Of a stretch of DNA of 64,000 nucleotides, positions 44,012-52,155 are shown one piece after another. The stretch lies in assembly GCA_020444065.1 (NCBI GenBank), contig JAHLLQ010000003.1:506979-570978 (forward strand), written 5' to 3'. How positions within the stretch are numbered: position 1 is the stretch's first letter; every line of letters starts with the position of its first letter. The position numbers were made by a program, and so were the translations under genes. This stretch comes from a bacterium. Lineage in GTDB: Bacteria > Sumerlaeota > Sumerlaeia > SLMS01 > JAHLLQ01. A model generated the notes under the pieces. That model made no database searches. It saw only the letters and a program-made list of their open reading frames with translations, and was not told where the DNA came from.

Positions 44012-45121
44012 ATGACTGCCCAACGAAATGCCCGACGTGTTGCGGTGATCATGGCAGGGGGAAGCGGCGAACGTTTCTGGCCGCTGTCGCGCAGCAAGCG
44101 CCCCAAGCAGCTCCTTTGTCTGACCCACCAGGACCAGAGCCTTCTGCAGGAGTCCATTTCCCGCATCGAACCCCTGGTCGGGGCCAAGAACGTCTTCATT
44201 GCGACCACCGACGCGATTCTGAAGGTCATCCGCGAGGCCGACGCACGCGTTCTGAACGAGCACGTCTTTGCCGAGCCGGCCAAGCGCAACACCGCCGGCG
44301 GCATCATCTGGGCGACCGCCAGTCTGATGGCGCAGGCCAAGGAGGGCGAGGAGGTGATCCTCGCGCTGCTGCCCGCCGACCACCTGGTTCGTAACCCCGA
44401 CGGCTTTCGCGAAACCGTGCGCAAGGCCATGGACGCCGCGGAGCACGAAGACGCGCTCGTGACGCTCGGCATCAAGCCCACCCGGCCGGACACCGGATAC
44501 GGCTACATCGAAGTTGAAGAAGGCACCGCCGCGGGCATCGAAGGCGTCCACCGCGTACACCGATTCCGCGAGAAGCCGAACCGCGCCGTCGCGCGCGAGT
44601 TCCTCGCCACCGGGCGTTTCTTGTGGAACAGCGGCATGTTCTTCTGGCGCGCCTCGTATTTCCTGAAGGAACTGGCCGAGGCCCGGCCGGAGATGGCATT
44701 GGCCACACGCCGAATCGCCGGTGCCCTGCGCGATGGCCGCGCGGATGAAGCCTGTCGCGTCTTCGAAGAACTCGAGAGCATTTCCATCGACTACGCACTG
44801 CTCGAACGCGCGCGCAACGTTCTCGTCGTCGACGCGGAATTCGAGTGGGACGACGTCGGTTCGTGGGATGCGTTGGAACGCACTTGCCAGCCGGATGGCG
44901 AGGACAACGTCGCGCTCGGCAATCCCGTACTGATCGATACGCAGAACTGCATCGTCTACAACGAGCCCGGCGCGGACAAGAAAGCCGTTGCCATTGTCGG
45001 CGCCGAAGACCTCGTCATCGTCATCGCTGACGACAGTGTCCTGGTTGTTCACAAAGACCGCGTGCAAGACGTGAAACAAGTCGTCCGCATGCTGAAAGAA
45101 CGCGGCGCCAAGCAGGTGTAG
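44012..45121 (+). CDS. manC: Mannose-1-phosphate guanylyltransferase
   Basis: Makes GDP-mannose from mannose-1-phosphate and GTP in the cytoplasm, a precursor of surface polysaccharides. The 369-residue protein has the nucleotidyltransferase signature MAGGSGERFWPLSR (residues 15-28) and RPKQLL. Further family motifs are FAEPAKRNTAGGI, LPADHLV, TRPDTGYGYIE, RFREKPNRAVAREFL, WNSGMFFWRA and EFEWDDVGSWDALE. It is the short form, without the phosphomannose isomerase cupin domain. AAAGGA lies just upstream of the ATG. With the Wza-like exporter at 58.9 kb it points to a mannose-containing exopolysaccharide or O-antigen. Confidence 0.94.
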   Translation: MTAQRNARRVAVIMAGGSGERFWPLSRSKRPKQLLCLTHQDQSLLQESISRIEPLVGAKNVFIATTDAILKVIREADARVLNEHVFAEPAKRNTAGGIIWATASLMAQAKEGEEVILALLPADHLVRNPDGFRETVRKAMDAAEHEDALVTLGIKPTRPDTGYGYIEVEEGTAAGIEGVHRVHRFREKPNRAVAREFLATGRFLWNSGMFFWRASYFLKELAEARPEMALATRRIAGALRDGRADEACRVFEELESISIDYALLERARNVLVVDAEFEWDDVGSWDALERTCQPDGEDNVALGNPVLIDTQNCIVYNEPGADKKAVAIVGAEDLVIVIADDSVLVVHKDRVQDVKQVVRMLKERGAKQV

Positions 45122-45199
45122 GGGAGGCTGCTGTCTTTTCCCATTGGCAGAGTTGACTCCTTAGTGGGATTCTACCTCCAGTTCGCCAAGAGGTCTCTC

Positions 45200-45427
45200 A
45201 TGCCCGACATCACTCAAATCATCCGCGATGCCGAGTCTCTTCCAGTGGAGGATCGCGCCCGGATTGTCGAATCTCTCCTGAAGACGCTCAATTCCTCCGA
45301 TCCGGAGACTGATCGTAAGTGGGCGGAGGTGGCCCGCCGACGTCTGCAGGACTTGCAGTCCGGTAGCGTCGAGGGCGTACCCGCTGAAGCAGTCTTTGAG
45401 AAGATCATGCACAAGTACGGCCAATGA
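45200..45427 (+). CDS. Addiction-module antitoxin (TIGR02574-type)
   Basis: A 75-residue protein: ITQIIRDAESLPVEDRARIVESLLKTLN, then DPETDRKWAEVARRRLQDLQSGSVEGVPAEAVFEKI. This is the common small antitoxin pattern (LP...R..L.E.LL.SL..., D.E..W..E...R......G) paired with ParE/RelE toxins. It binds and blocks the toxin and probably represses the operon. AAGAGG lies before the ATG, and its stop overlaps the toxin start. Confidence 0.85.
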   Translation: MPDITQIIRDAESLPVEDRARIVESLLKTLNSSDPETDRKWAEVARRRLQDLQSGSVEGVPAEAVFEKIMHKYGQ

Positions 45428-45729
45428 ACGTTGCCGAGTTTCATCCCGACGCAAAGGAGGAATTGCTCCGGAACGTTCACTACTATGAGCAATGCCGCGT
45501 TGGATTGGGATTGGACTTCGCGCGCCAGGTGCATGATGCCATACGAGGTCTCACCATTCATCCCACGATGTGGCCGAAACTTGATGGAGACATTCGCCGT
45601 TGTCTGATTAACCGATTCCCGTTCGGCATCCTGTACCACGTCGAAGCCGATCGGATTCACATATTGGCTGTGATGCCGTTGCGGCGAGATCCTGAGTATT
45701 GGAAAGAGCGGATTGAAAGCGACGAGTGA
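45424..45729 (+). CDS. RelE/ParE-family toxin
   Basis: A 101-residue protein. FHPDAKEELLRNVHYYEQ, GLGLDFARQVHDAIRGLTIHPTMWPKL, RRCLINRFPFGILYHVEADRIHILAVMPLRRDPEYW is the full ParE/RelE fold, with the family pattern R..L...FP..I.Y......I.I.AV.H..R.P.YW. The usual His of AVAHxxR is Pro here (AVMPLRR). RelE-type members cut mRNA on ribosomes; ParE-type members poison gyrase. Sequence alone does not decide. ATGA overlap with the antitoxin couples translation. Confidence 0.88.
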   Translation: MNVAEFHPDAKEELLRNVHYYEQCRVGLGLDFARQVHDAIRGLTIHPTMWPKLDGDIRRCLINRFPFGILYHVEADRIHILAVMPLRRDPEYWKERIESDE

Positions 45730-45746
45730 GTACCGGGGGGAGTCCC

Positions 45747-46379
45747 ATGCAGCGCCGAGAGTTGACATCGCGGGGAACATGGTGGGCGCGTGGGTTGGCG
45801 GCGTGGCTGACTCGAAAGGGGTTCACGCCAAACTCAATCTCCATGCTTTCCATCGCGTTTGCCGGTCTGGTCGGACTCGCATTGTTGGCGATTCCTGATT
45901 CGGACGGCGTTCTCAGGCGTGTCTTGTTTGTCGTCGCCGCAGCCGGCATCCAAATGCGGCTGATCTGCAATCTCATGGACGGCATGGTTGCGGTCGAGGG
46001 TGGCAAAGGCACGCCTGCCGGCGAGTTGTTCAACGATTTGCCAGATCGATTCTCGGACGTCTTCATACTTGTGCCGCTTGGCTATGCCGCAGGCCATTCT
46101 GTGGTCGGTTGGATCGCTGCGATCGTTGCGTTGCTTGTCGCGTACGTGCGCGTGCTCGGCGGATCGACGGGGTTGAACCAGGAATTCCTCGGACCCATGG
46201 CGAAGCAACACCGCATGGCAGTCGTGACACTGGCGTGCTTGCTGTGCGCGGCTCTGCCGGTCACCAGTTTCACCGCGAATATCCTGACTTGGGCGCTTTG
46301 GATTATCATCGTCGGTGGTTTGCTGACAATTGGGCGGAGGGCAGCCCGGATTCATCGTCAACTGATGGAGCGGTCATGA
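45747..46379 (+). CDS. CDP-alcohol phosphatidyltransferase family protein (YnbA-like)
   Basis: A 210-residue inner-membrane enzyme with about six helices. The family motif D-x2-DG-x2-AR-x8-G-x3-D-x3-D appears as NLMDGMVAVEGGKGTPAGELFNDLPD. The first and third Asp are Asn and Arg is Val. As I recall, E. coli YnbA also has Asn at these two Asp positions, so this may be a real subfamily that makes an unusual phospholipid head group. GGGGGGAG lies about six bases before the ATG. The PlsC-like gene overlaps by ATGA and a CdsA gene follows, giving a compact phospholipid operon. A GTG at 45726 overlapping the toxin stop is an alternative start. Confidence 0.82.
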   Translation: MQRRELTSRGTWWARGLAAWLTRKGFTPNSISMLSIAFAGLVGLALLAIPDSDGVLRRVLFVVAAAGIQMRLICNLMDGMVAVEGGKGTPAGELFNDLPDRFSDVFILVPLGYAAGHSVVGWIAAIVALLVAYVRVLGGSTGLNQEFLGPMAKQHRMAVVTLACLLCAALPVTSFTANILTWALWIIIVGGLLTIGRRAARIHRQLMERS

Positions 46380-47047
46380 GTTGCGCGGCTGGCGATGTTG
46401 CATCGTTCACGGCTCGCCTTCTAACCGGCGTGACGCCACGCTGGGTCGGTTGCGAGCCGGAGCACGGACCGCGCATTTACTACGCAAACCACTCAAGTCA
46501 CCTGGATCCGCTTATGATCTGGGCGTGCTTGCCGCGAGACCTTCGCAATCGCGTCCATCCTGTTGCTGCTCGCGACTATTGGCGCACGGGCCGGCTGCGG
46601 CGTTATCTGGCACGCGATATCTTCAAGGCAATTCTGATCGATCGGCGCAGCATGGAGCGGCAGGCGATCGACCGTGAATCGCTGAAGCGGCTGCGCAAGC
46701 AACTCGATGTCATGTCGCGCGTTCTGGAAGCCGATCGATCGCTCATCCTCTTCCCCGAGGGAACGCGCCGCATCGAGGAGGGACTCGGCGACTTCCTGCC
46801 GGGCATTTACCACCTGGCGCGGCGATGCAAAGGTGTGGTCTGCGTCCCCGTTTTTCTAAACAACATGAACCGCATTCTCCCCAAGGGCGAATTCCTTCCC
46901 GTACCGATCATGGGCAGCGTCTTCTTCGGGGCCCCGATCGCGTACAACTCCGGCGAGTCCAAGGAGGCCTTTCTGGCTAAGGCCCACACATCGCTGCTCG
47001 AATTGATGGACGGCGCACTGGGGAAGGAGACTTCTCGTGTGGGATAG
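46376..47047 (+). CDS. 1-acyl-glycerol-3-phosphate acyltransferase (PlsC-like)
   Basis: A 223-residue acyltransferase. Motif I NHSSHLD (about 38-44) carries the catalytic His and Asp; motif III is FPEGTRR (about 126-132), and VCVPVFL is the later beta strand. It would acylate lysophosphatidate to phosphatidate, the substrate of the following CdsA. No strong membrane helix is present, so it is probably peripheral. It overlaps both neighbours, ATGA upstream and eleven bases downstream. Confidence 0.88.
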   Translation: MSCAAGDVASFTARLLTGVTPRWVGCEPEHGPRIYYANHSSHLDPLMIWACLPRDLRNRVHPVAARDYWRTGRLRRYLARDIFKAILIDRRSMERQAIDRESLKRLRKQLDVMSRVLEADRSLILFPEGTRRIEEGLGDFLPGIYHLARRCKGVVCVPVFLNNMNRILPKGEFLPVPIMGSVFFGAPIAYNSGESKEAFLAKAHTSLLELMDGALGKETSRVG

Positions 47048-47975
47048 CGAAGTTCGCCTCCTCTTCCTCGGCATCGTCGCGGTGCTCGTGGTCGCCACGG
47101 TGATAGGGCAGATCCTGCGTCGCACGACGCGCGCGCCGGAGAAGCGCAAGTCGATCGAGAATCTGAACGCGCGGACCTTTGCATGGTGGATGATGGTGGC
47201 GGTCGTTTTCGCAACCAGTCTCATCGGCCCGACGGGTACGATCCTGCTATTCGTTTTGATCTCGTTCCAGGCGCTTCGCGAACTCTTTACGATGACGCCG
47301 ACTCGTCGTGAAGACCACCGCGCGCTCTTCTGGGTGTTCTTCGTCATCATGCCGATTCACTATTTGCTGATCGGCGTTCATTGGTACGGATTGTTCGCGA
47401 TTTTCATCCCGGTGTATGCGTTCCTGTTTCTTCCGATTCGCCAGGCATTGGCGGGGGAGACGCGCGATTTTCTTGGCCGTGCTTCGCGTGTGCAGTGGGG
47501 CCTGATGATTTGCGTCTACTGCATCAGCCACGTGCCCGCACTGCTGATGCTCGATATGCCAGGATACGCGGGACAGAATCCGAAGCTGTTTCTCTTCCTT
47601 GTCATTGTCGTGCAGATGAGCGACGTTTTGCAGTACGTCTTCGGCAAGGTCTTCGGCCGACACAAACTCATTCCAAAGCTGAGCCCGAACAAGACGTGGG
47701 AAGGCCTGGTCGGCGGAGTCGCTTCGGCGTCGCTTCTTGGCGCGTGTTTGCACTTTATCACGCCGTTCAGCACCGTCTCGGCGTTGTTGCTGGCAGCGAT
47801 CATCACATTGATGGGATTCTTCGGTGGGATTGTCTTCTCTGCATTGAAGCGCGATGCCGGATTGAAGGATTTCGGCACGATCCTGCCGGGCCACGGCGGG
47901 ATGCTTGACCGAATCGATTCACTCGTCTTCGCCGCGCCGGTGTTCTTCCATCTCGTGCGGTACTTCTACACCTAA
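47037..47975 (+). CDS. cdsA: Phosphatidate cytidylyltransferase
   Basis: Makes CDP-diacylglycerol from phosphatidate and CTP, in the inner membrane. The 312-residue protein has about eight helices and the CdsA signature SALKRDAGLKDFG...LPGHGGMLDRIDSLVF near the C-terminus, plus KLSPNKTWEGLVGG. GTG is used, with AAGGAGA six bases upstream inside the previous gene. Third in an operon whose order (CDP-alcohol transferase, acyltransferase, cytidylyltransferase) forms a complete local route. It may be the YnbB-type paralog rather than the housekeeping enzyme. Confidence 0.92.
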   Translation: MWDSEVRLLFLGIVAVLVVATVIGQILRRTTRAPEKRKSIENLNARTFAWWMMVAVVFATSLIGPTGTILLFVLISFQALRELFTMTPTRREDHRALFWVFFVIMPIHYLLIGVHWYGLFAIFIPVYAFLFLPIRQALAGETRDFLGRASRVQWGLMICVYCISHVPALLMLDMPGYAGQNPKLFLFLVIVVQMSDVLQYVFGKVFGRHKLIPKLSPNKTWEGLVGGVASASLLGACLHFITPFSTVSALLLAAIITLMGFFGGIVFSALKRDAGLKDFGTILPGHGGMLDRIDSLVFAAPVFFHLVRYFYT

Positions 47976-47980
47976 AAAGG

Positions 47981-48017
47981 AATCGCGCCGGCCTCTGGGG
48001 GCCGGCGCGTTGTTGGG
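47981..48017. terminator. Bidirectional terminator after cdsA
   Basis: Stem CGCGCCGGCC / GGCCGGCGCG with loop TCTGGG. TTGTTGGGTT follows on the plus strand and ATTCCTTTTTAGG on the minus strand, serving cdsA and the converging TPR gene. Confidence 0.85.
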
Positions 48018-48023
48018 TTGCTC

Positions 48024-49742
48024 TCAGCTCTGTCCCGGAGCGCAGAGGCATGAGCTTGTAGGCTTTTCATTCACGCGTTTCCATGCCTTGGCGAGTTTTG
48101 CATCGATCATTGCGGCCTCGTCGTCTTTATCTTGCGCTTCCAGCGCCAGCTTCAGTCCGAGAAGCGACCAGCCATTGCCGGGGTGGTCTTTCTGATCTTC
48201 GCGATAAAGCCGTTCCGCCCATTCATGTTCGCCCTGTTCCATCAGCAGCGCGCCCATCGCGTGGCGCACGGGGATCATCCATCCCGGCGGTTCGTCGTAG
48301 ACGAGTTGATCTTCATACTCGACGCCCTTTGCCAGCGCAGCCCACGCGTCATCGAACCTGCCTTCGCGGTACGCGATCTCGCCTTCCAGCATCTGGTGCG
48401 CGATCGGGATCACGTCGTGCGCCTTGTTAGAGAAGATCCACCAATCCTGCGGGACCTTCTTCACCTGCGCTTGGAATCGCACTTGTTCGAGACGTGCTTC
48501 GTCGATATGACCCGTCGCAGCCTGCGCAATTCCGCGCGCATAGTAATGAATCGCCAGACAAAGCGGACGGTTTTCGCCGGGCGCTTCTTCTTCCAGGATT
48601 TGCTCCCACTTTCCGAAGCGAATCATGGCGTGATACTTCGACGGCACGATGCCTTCGATCAGGAAAGCGAATTCATCCAGCACCGGATCGGGAATGGCCT
48701 TCTCCAGCTTGCGCGCCGATTCCAGGGCCGGCTCGTAACGTCCTTCCATCATCGAGGCGAAACACAGGAAATGCAGGTTGTGTGCGTGATAAACGTAGTA
48801 GACTCCTGGATTCGTTCCGACGCTGAAGAACTCCGCGTCGGCTTCCAAGGCATCTTCATTCGCCGTCACTGCGTCGGCATAACGTCCAACGCGCGCGTAC
48901 AGATGCGACGGCATGTGAACCAGGTGACCGGCTCCGGGAACGCGCGCCCGCAAGCGATCAGCAGCGGCCTCCGCCCGCTCCGGGTGAGGACCGGCTTCCA
49001 TCGCGTGAATATACAAGTGAGCGACCTGCGGATGATCGGGGTATTGCGCGAGCGATTGTTCCAGCGCGCCGACGAATTCCGCGGTCCGGAACTTGGGATC
49101 GCCGTCGGACGTCCAGTAATCCCACGGCTGCAGGTTCATCAACGACTCGGCGAACTGCGATGTCACATCGGGGTTGTCTGGGTATTGCTTGTGGGCGTCT
49201 TCCATGGCGGCGGCGAATGCTTCGTCGTAAGGACGCTGTTCCGGCGGAACGGGCCATGCGGTTCGCGCGGCCACAGCATGCACGAGGGCTTTCTCAAGCT
49301 CTGATTCGTTATCCAGTTCCGCGATCGCCCGCAGGGCAGCCTCGCGGGATGCCTTCCATTGTTCTTCCGTCATTTGAGGAACGTTGATGTGCATGCCGTT
49401 CGCATACGCAATTCCCCACCACGGCATCGCGGCGTGGGGATCGAGCGCGGCGGCCTCGGTGAACGAACGAATCGCTTCGCCGTGGTTAAATCCATAGAGC
49501 AGCACGAGGCCCTGATTGAACCATGCCTGCGCTTCTTTGGACGATGTTGTTATCGGGAAATTGTAGGTCGTCAGCGACTCGAGAAGCTGCGATCCGGTTG
49601 AGCCGGGGATCGGATCAGGGAGGGCTTTCTCCGCCGGAACGGACGAGCAGCCGATGCTCAAAGCGAGAGCGGCAGACAGCAACCACACAGACAAACAATT
49701 CCACCGCAACGGCGCGAAGCCGCCAAGTGTTGAAGAACGCAT
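48024..49742 (-). CDS. TPR-repeat lipoprotein
   Basis: A 572-residue protein with a lipoprotein signal (ALALSIGC; Cys at about 32). Helical TPR-type repeats start at EAQAWFNQGLVLLYGFNHGEAIRSFTEAAALDP. HLVHMPSHLYARVGRYADAVTANEDAL and AHNLHFLCFASMMEGRYEPALESARKL carry the His-rich stretches typical of a large TPR family whose exact role I do not know. A CLC motif ends the protein (SSCLCAPGQS). It is expected at a membrane facing the periplasm. Confidence 0.82.
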   Translation of the reverse strand: MRSSTLGGFAPLRWNCLSVWLLSAALALSIGCSSVPAEKALPDPIPGSTGSQLLESLTTYNFPITTSSKEAQAWFNQGLVLLYGFNHGEAIRSFTEAAALDPHAAMPWWGIAYANGMHINVPQMTEEQWKASREAALRAIAELDNESELEKALVHAVAARTAWPVPPEQRPYDEAFAAAMEDAHKQYPDNPDVTSQFAESLMNLQPWDYWTSDGDPKFRTAEFVGALEQSLAQYPDHPQVAHLYIHAMEAGPHPERAEAAADRLRARVPGAGHLVHMPSHLYARVGRYADAVTANEDALEADAEFFSVGTNPGVYYVYHAHNLHFLCFASMMEGRYEPALESARKLEKAIPDPVLDEFAFLIEGIVPSKYHAMIRFGKWEQILEEEAPGENRPLCLAIHYYARGIAQAATGHIDEARLEQVRFQAQVKKVPQDWWIFSNKAHDVIPIAHQMLEGEIAYREGRFDDAWAALAKGVEYEDQLVYDEPPGWMIPVRHAMGALLMEQGEHEWAERLYREDQKDHPGNGWSLLGLKLALEAQDKDDEAAMIDAKLAKAWKRVNEKPTSSCLCAPGQS

Positions 49743-49868
49743 GGATATACCTTCCTTAGCGCGTTATCGAATAGGATTATTCAGCGTTCTTCTGTTTCGC
49801 GCCCGGGACAGCCAATTGCAAGTGCTTATTAATTGTGAAGAAATTCTCAAGAAGGCCGATCCGCCTTT

Positions 49869-50471
49869 TTATTCCTCGATCTGGAACCAATCATCCCCTT
49901 TGTGTTTGATATGTTGAATCAGGATGTAGAAGGCGAAGAACGGAAGCCATGGCAGAACAACACACTGGAAGATATAGCCTGGGATGCTGTTTGCTAAGCC
50001 TGTCATCATCAGGATTGGCATTGCGCCGAGATAGATCCCCTCAAGCAACGCAAAGCATCCCCACGTCGAAGCGAGGAGGCCTCCGTAGCTGCGAATGGAC
50101 CTGGCGAAAATGAGACAGATGGTAGCCAGCGAGAAGTACCCCCCGATTCCGCGTGTCAGCACATCGGCGCAAAGAATGATCCAGGTGATCGTATCGAGTT
50201 CGGGATTGTACGCCTTGTACACAATGATCTCGATGGAATTCCATAGCGTGAACGCAGCGCCAATCAGACCCCACAGAAAGAACCACCACTTCAGTCGAGA
50301 GATCACCTTGCGGCGGAAGAAGACCCACGCCGGCGTGAGAGTCGCGCGGTGTGCGGGATCGCGGGCTGCTTCCATGCCGCGCAGAATGGCAGCCCAAAGA
50401 GGCATCGCGACCACTACCGCGAGCGGCAAAACCCAGAATGTAAACCAATCCCCCCACCCGACTAGACTCAT
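49869..50471 (-). CDS. Polytopic membrane protein of unknown function
   Basis: A 200-residue protein with five likely membrane helices (for example WFTFWVLPLAVVVAMPLWAAI, WWFFLWGLIGAAFTLW and YIFQCVVLPWLPFFAFYILI) and a short acidic tail (GDDWFQIEE). No family is recognised. It follows the DUF4920 gene by 16 bases, so they probably share a message. Confidence 0.65.
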   Translation of the reverse strand: MSLVGWGDWFTFWVLPLAVVVAMPLWAAILRGMEAARDPAHRATLTPAWVFFRRKVISRLKWWFFLWGLIGAAFTLWNSIEIIVYKAYNPELDTITWIILCADVLTRGIGGYFSLATICLIFARSIRSYGGLLASTWGCFALLEGIYLGAMPILMMTGLANSIPGYIFQCVVLPWLPFFAFYILIQHIKHKGDDWFQIEE

Positions 50472-50487
50472 CTCAATTCCGACTCCC

Positions 50488-51006
50488 TCACTCCTCCATT
50501 TGATCTGCCGTTGGATCGAGTGTTGCCCCGTCGGAGATCATGACGCCTTCCGCGATCAGGACGTACTCCTTCTGCGGGCCGATGATCTTGGCGATCTCCT
50601 GTGCAGAAGCGCCGCCGTCCTTGGCGTAGTGACGGGCCCAGTCTTCCGGAATCTCGGTGGCTTCCAGCGTGCCGCGCACAAACGTGCGATGCCCCGCGGC
50701 GTTGCGGGGGACGAGGTACCCGGTCGAGCACATATCGGAAGCCGTGAAACGCACGCGCGCCGTCTGCTCGCCGTCCTTCAGGATCATCCAGCATCCCATC
50801 GAGGCGCAGACTTCGGCGATTTCCGCATCGACCAGAAGATCCTGCGGTCCGCTTTCGTCGACCATTGCGATCGCATCGGCCAAGGCGACCGGCTTCTCCA
50901 CGACCAGCGGGGCCCCGAAGGCAGCGTAGTCGGCGGTGTTCGGTGCAGAGGCGCACCCGATCATCAGAATCGCAAGGGCCACGAGGCCCAGAAAGGTCTT
51001 CTTCAT
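50488..51006 (-). CDS. DUF4920-domain lipoprotein
   Basis: A 172-residue protein with a lipobox (LAILMIGC, Cys at about 18). The DUF4920 pattern is clear: AAFGAPLVV, VDAEIAEVCASMGCWMILKDGEQTARVRFTA, STGYLVPRNAAGHRTFVRGTL and the closing DWARHYAKDGGASAQEIAKIIGPQKEYVLIAEGV. Members are periplasmic and the Cys-x4-GCWM stretch suggests metal or redox chemistry, but the function is unknown. GGGAGA lies upstream of this ATG; the longer frame adds a non-signal leader. Confidence 0.88.
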   Translation of the reverse strand: MKKTFLGLVALAILMIGCASAPNTADYAAFGAPLVVEKPVALADAIAMVDESGPQDLLVDAEIAEVCASMGCWMILKDGEQTARVRFTASDMCSTGYLVPRNAAGHRTFVRGTLEATEIPEDWARHYAKDGGASAQEIAKIIGPQKEYVLIAEGVMISDGATLDPTADQMEE

Positions 51007-51189
51007 TGGAACATCTCCCTCTTGGAATGTAATAGAGGATTTCTCCGGGCAGTCAACACGGCGCAAGTGCAATAGGTCGTCATCGCGCCGATTTCGGCGA
51101 CGTCTTTTTCTGGCCCCGATAATGATTCGGCTTCACGCTCTTCAAACGATCTCCTTATGATGCCCTCACTTCTCTGCCGGAGCGCCCGC

Positions 51190-52152
51190 ATGGCCCGTCC
51201 ACAGTTTGTGACGCCGGAAGCCCAACGCTATATCGACCAGCGCCTGCCCGCGCTGGTCGGCGACACGGGCGCGCCCGAGGTTGTGATCCCGGCGACCGGA
51301 GTAAACAGCGAGTGCTACATTCTGCGCTATCCGCTCGGCGGGCATTATGTTCTGCGAGTCTTCGAGCGTCCCCGTCTCCATTCGGCCTACCGCACGGTGA
51401 TGCTGCTGGCGGCGCGGCACGAGTTGCCGATGCCGCGGATGGTGGCGTCGGAGCAGGGCCTGTTGATCCGCATGCGATACAGCCGCACGTTCCTGCTGGA
51501 GGAATTCGTGACCGGCGAGCTGCTGATGGAGGCCGGAGTTTCGGACAAAACGATGGCGCCCGTCCTGGATTCACTCGCCCGGATGCACGATGTGCGTGTG
51601 CAGCGATGGGGCTATCCGAAGAATCTGAAGACCGGCAGCTACCGCAACCAGTGTCTCGGCCGCGTCGAGCGAATTCTGGCAGGCATACCAGCGGACTCGG
51701 AAATCCTGCAGCCAGGCGAGGCCGACAAGTGGGCCGGCTTTGTCCGCGTGCAATGGCGCAACCTGCCCGAGCCGGAGGACTTCTGTCCCGTGCATCATCA
51801 CCTGGCGCCGGACGATATCATGATTTCGCTGGACCAGCAGCGTGCGATGTTCCTCGACAATGGCGCGCTCCGGTTTGGGCACTTCGCGCACGATTTGGAA
51901 GACGTTCTGGCGTGGGGAATGGAAGACGGCAAGCTAGAGCGCGAGGCTCTGAAGGGAGAGTATTTTAAGCGCCGCAAGACGTTGCCGGCCGGATACGACT
52001 ATACGCCGATCGAGCCCTTCTTTCATGCCGAGCACTGTCTGAAGAAAGTCCGCTCAGCGCTGCGCAAACTCGGACGTGGGGATACTCCGCAGCGCGCCGT
52101 CGCCGAGATGCACGCTGAGCGGATGCGCGAAGTCGTGGCGTCCGTGGAGTAG
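51190..52152 (+). CDS. Aminoglycoside-phosphotransferase/kinase-fold protein with altered active site
   Basis: About 320 residues. The layout follows APH/choline-kinase-type proteins: an N-lobe with TGVNSECYILRYPLGGHYVLRVFER, a hinge LLEEFVTGELL, and a C-lobe whose catalytic loop reads VHHHLAPDDIMI (families usually have HGDLHPGNIL). The metal motif is FLDNGALRFGHFAHDLE instead of IDWE.A..G...DLA. Loop Asp to His and Asn to Asp changes suggest weak or no kinase activity, or a different chemistry. Starts at 51157, 51160 and 51190 are possible. It is convergent with the thioredoxin gene only three bases away. Confidence 0.7.
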   Translation: MARPQFVTPEAQRYIDQRLPALVGDTGAPEVVIPATGVNSECYILRYPLGGHYVLRVFERPRLHSAYRTVMLLAARHELPMPRMVASEQGLLIRMRYSRTFLLEEFVTGELLMEAGVSDKTMAPVLDSLARMHDVRVQRWGYPKNLKTGSYRNQCLGRVERILAGIPADSEILQPGEADKWAGFVRVQWRNLPEPEDFCPVHHHLAPDDIMISLDQQRAMFLDNGALRFGHFAHDLEDVLAWGMEDGKLEREALKGEYFKRRKTLPAGYDYTPIEPFFHAEHCLKKVRSALRKLGRGDTPQRAVAEMHAERMREVVASVE

Positions 52153-52155
52153 CGC

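Noticed and set aside
43973-45079. 368-residue minus-strand frame
   Set aside because: Antisense to manC; no family features.
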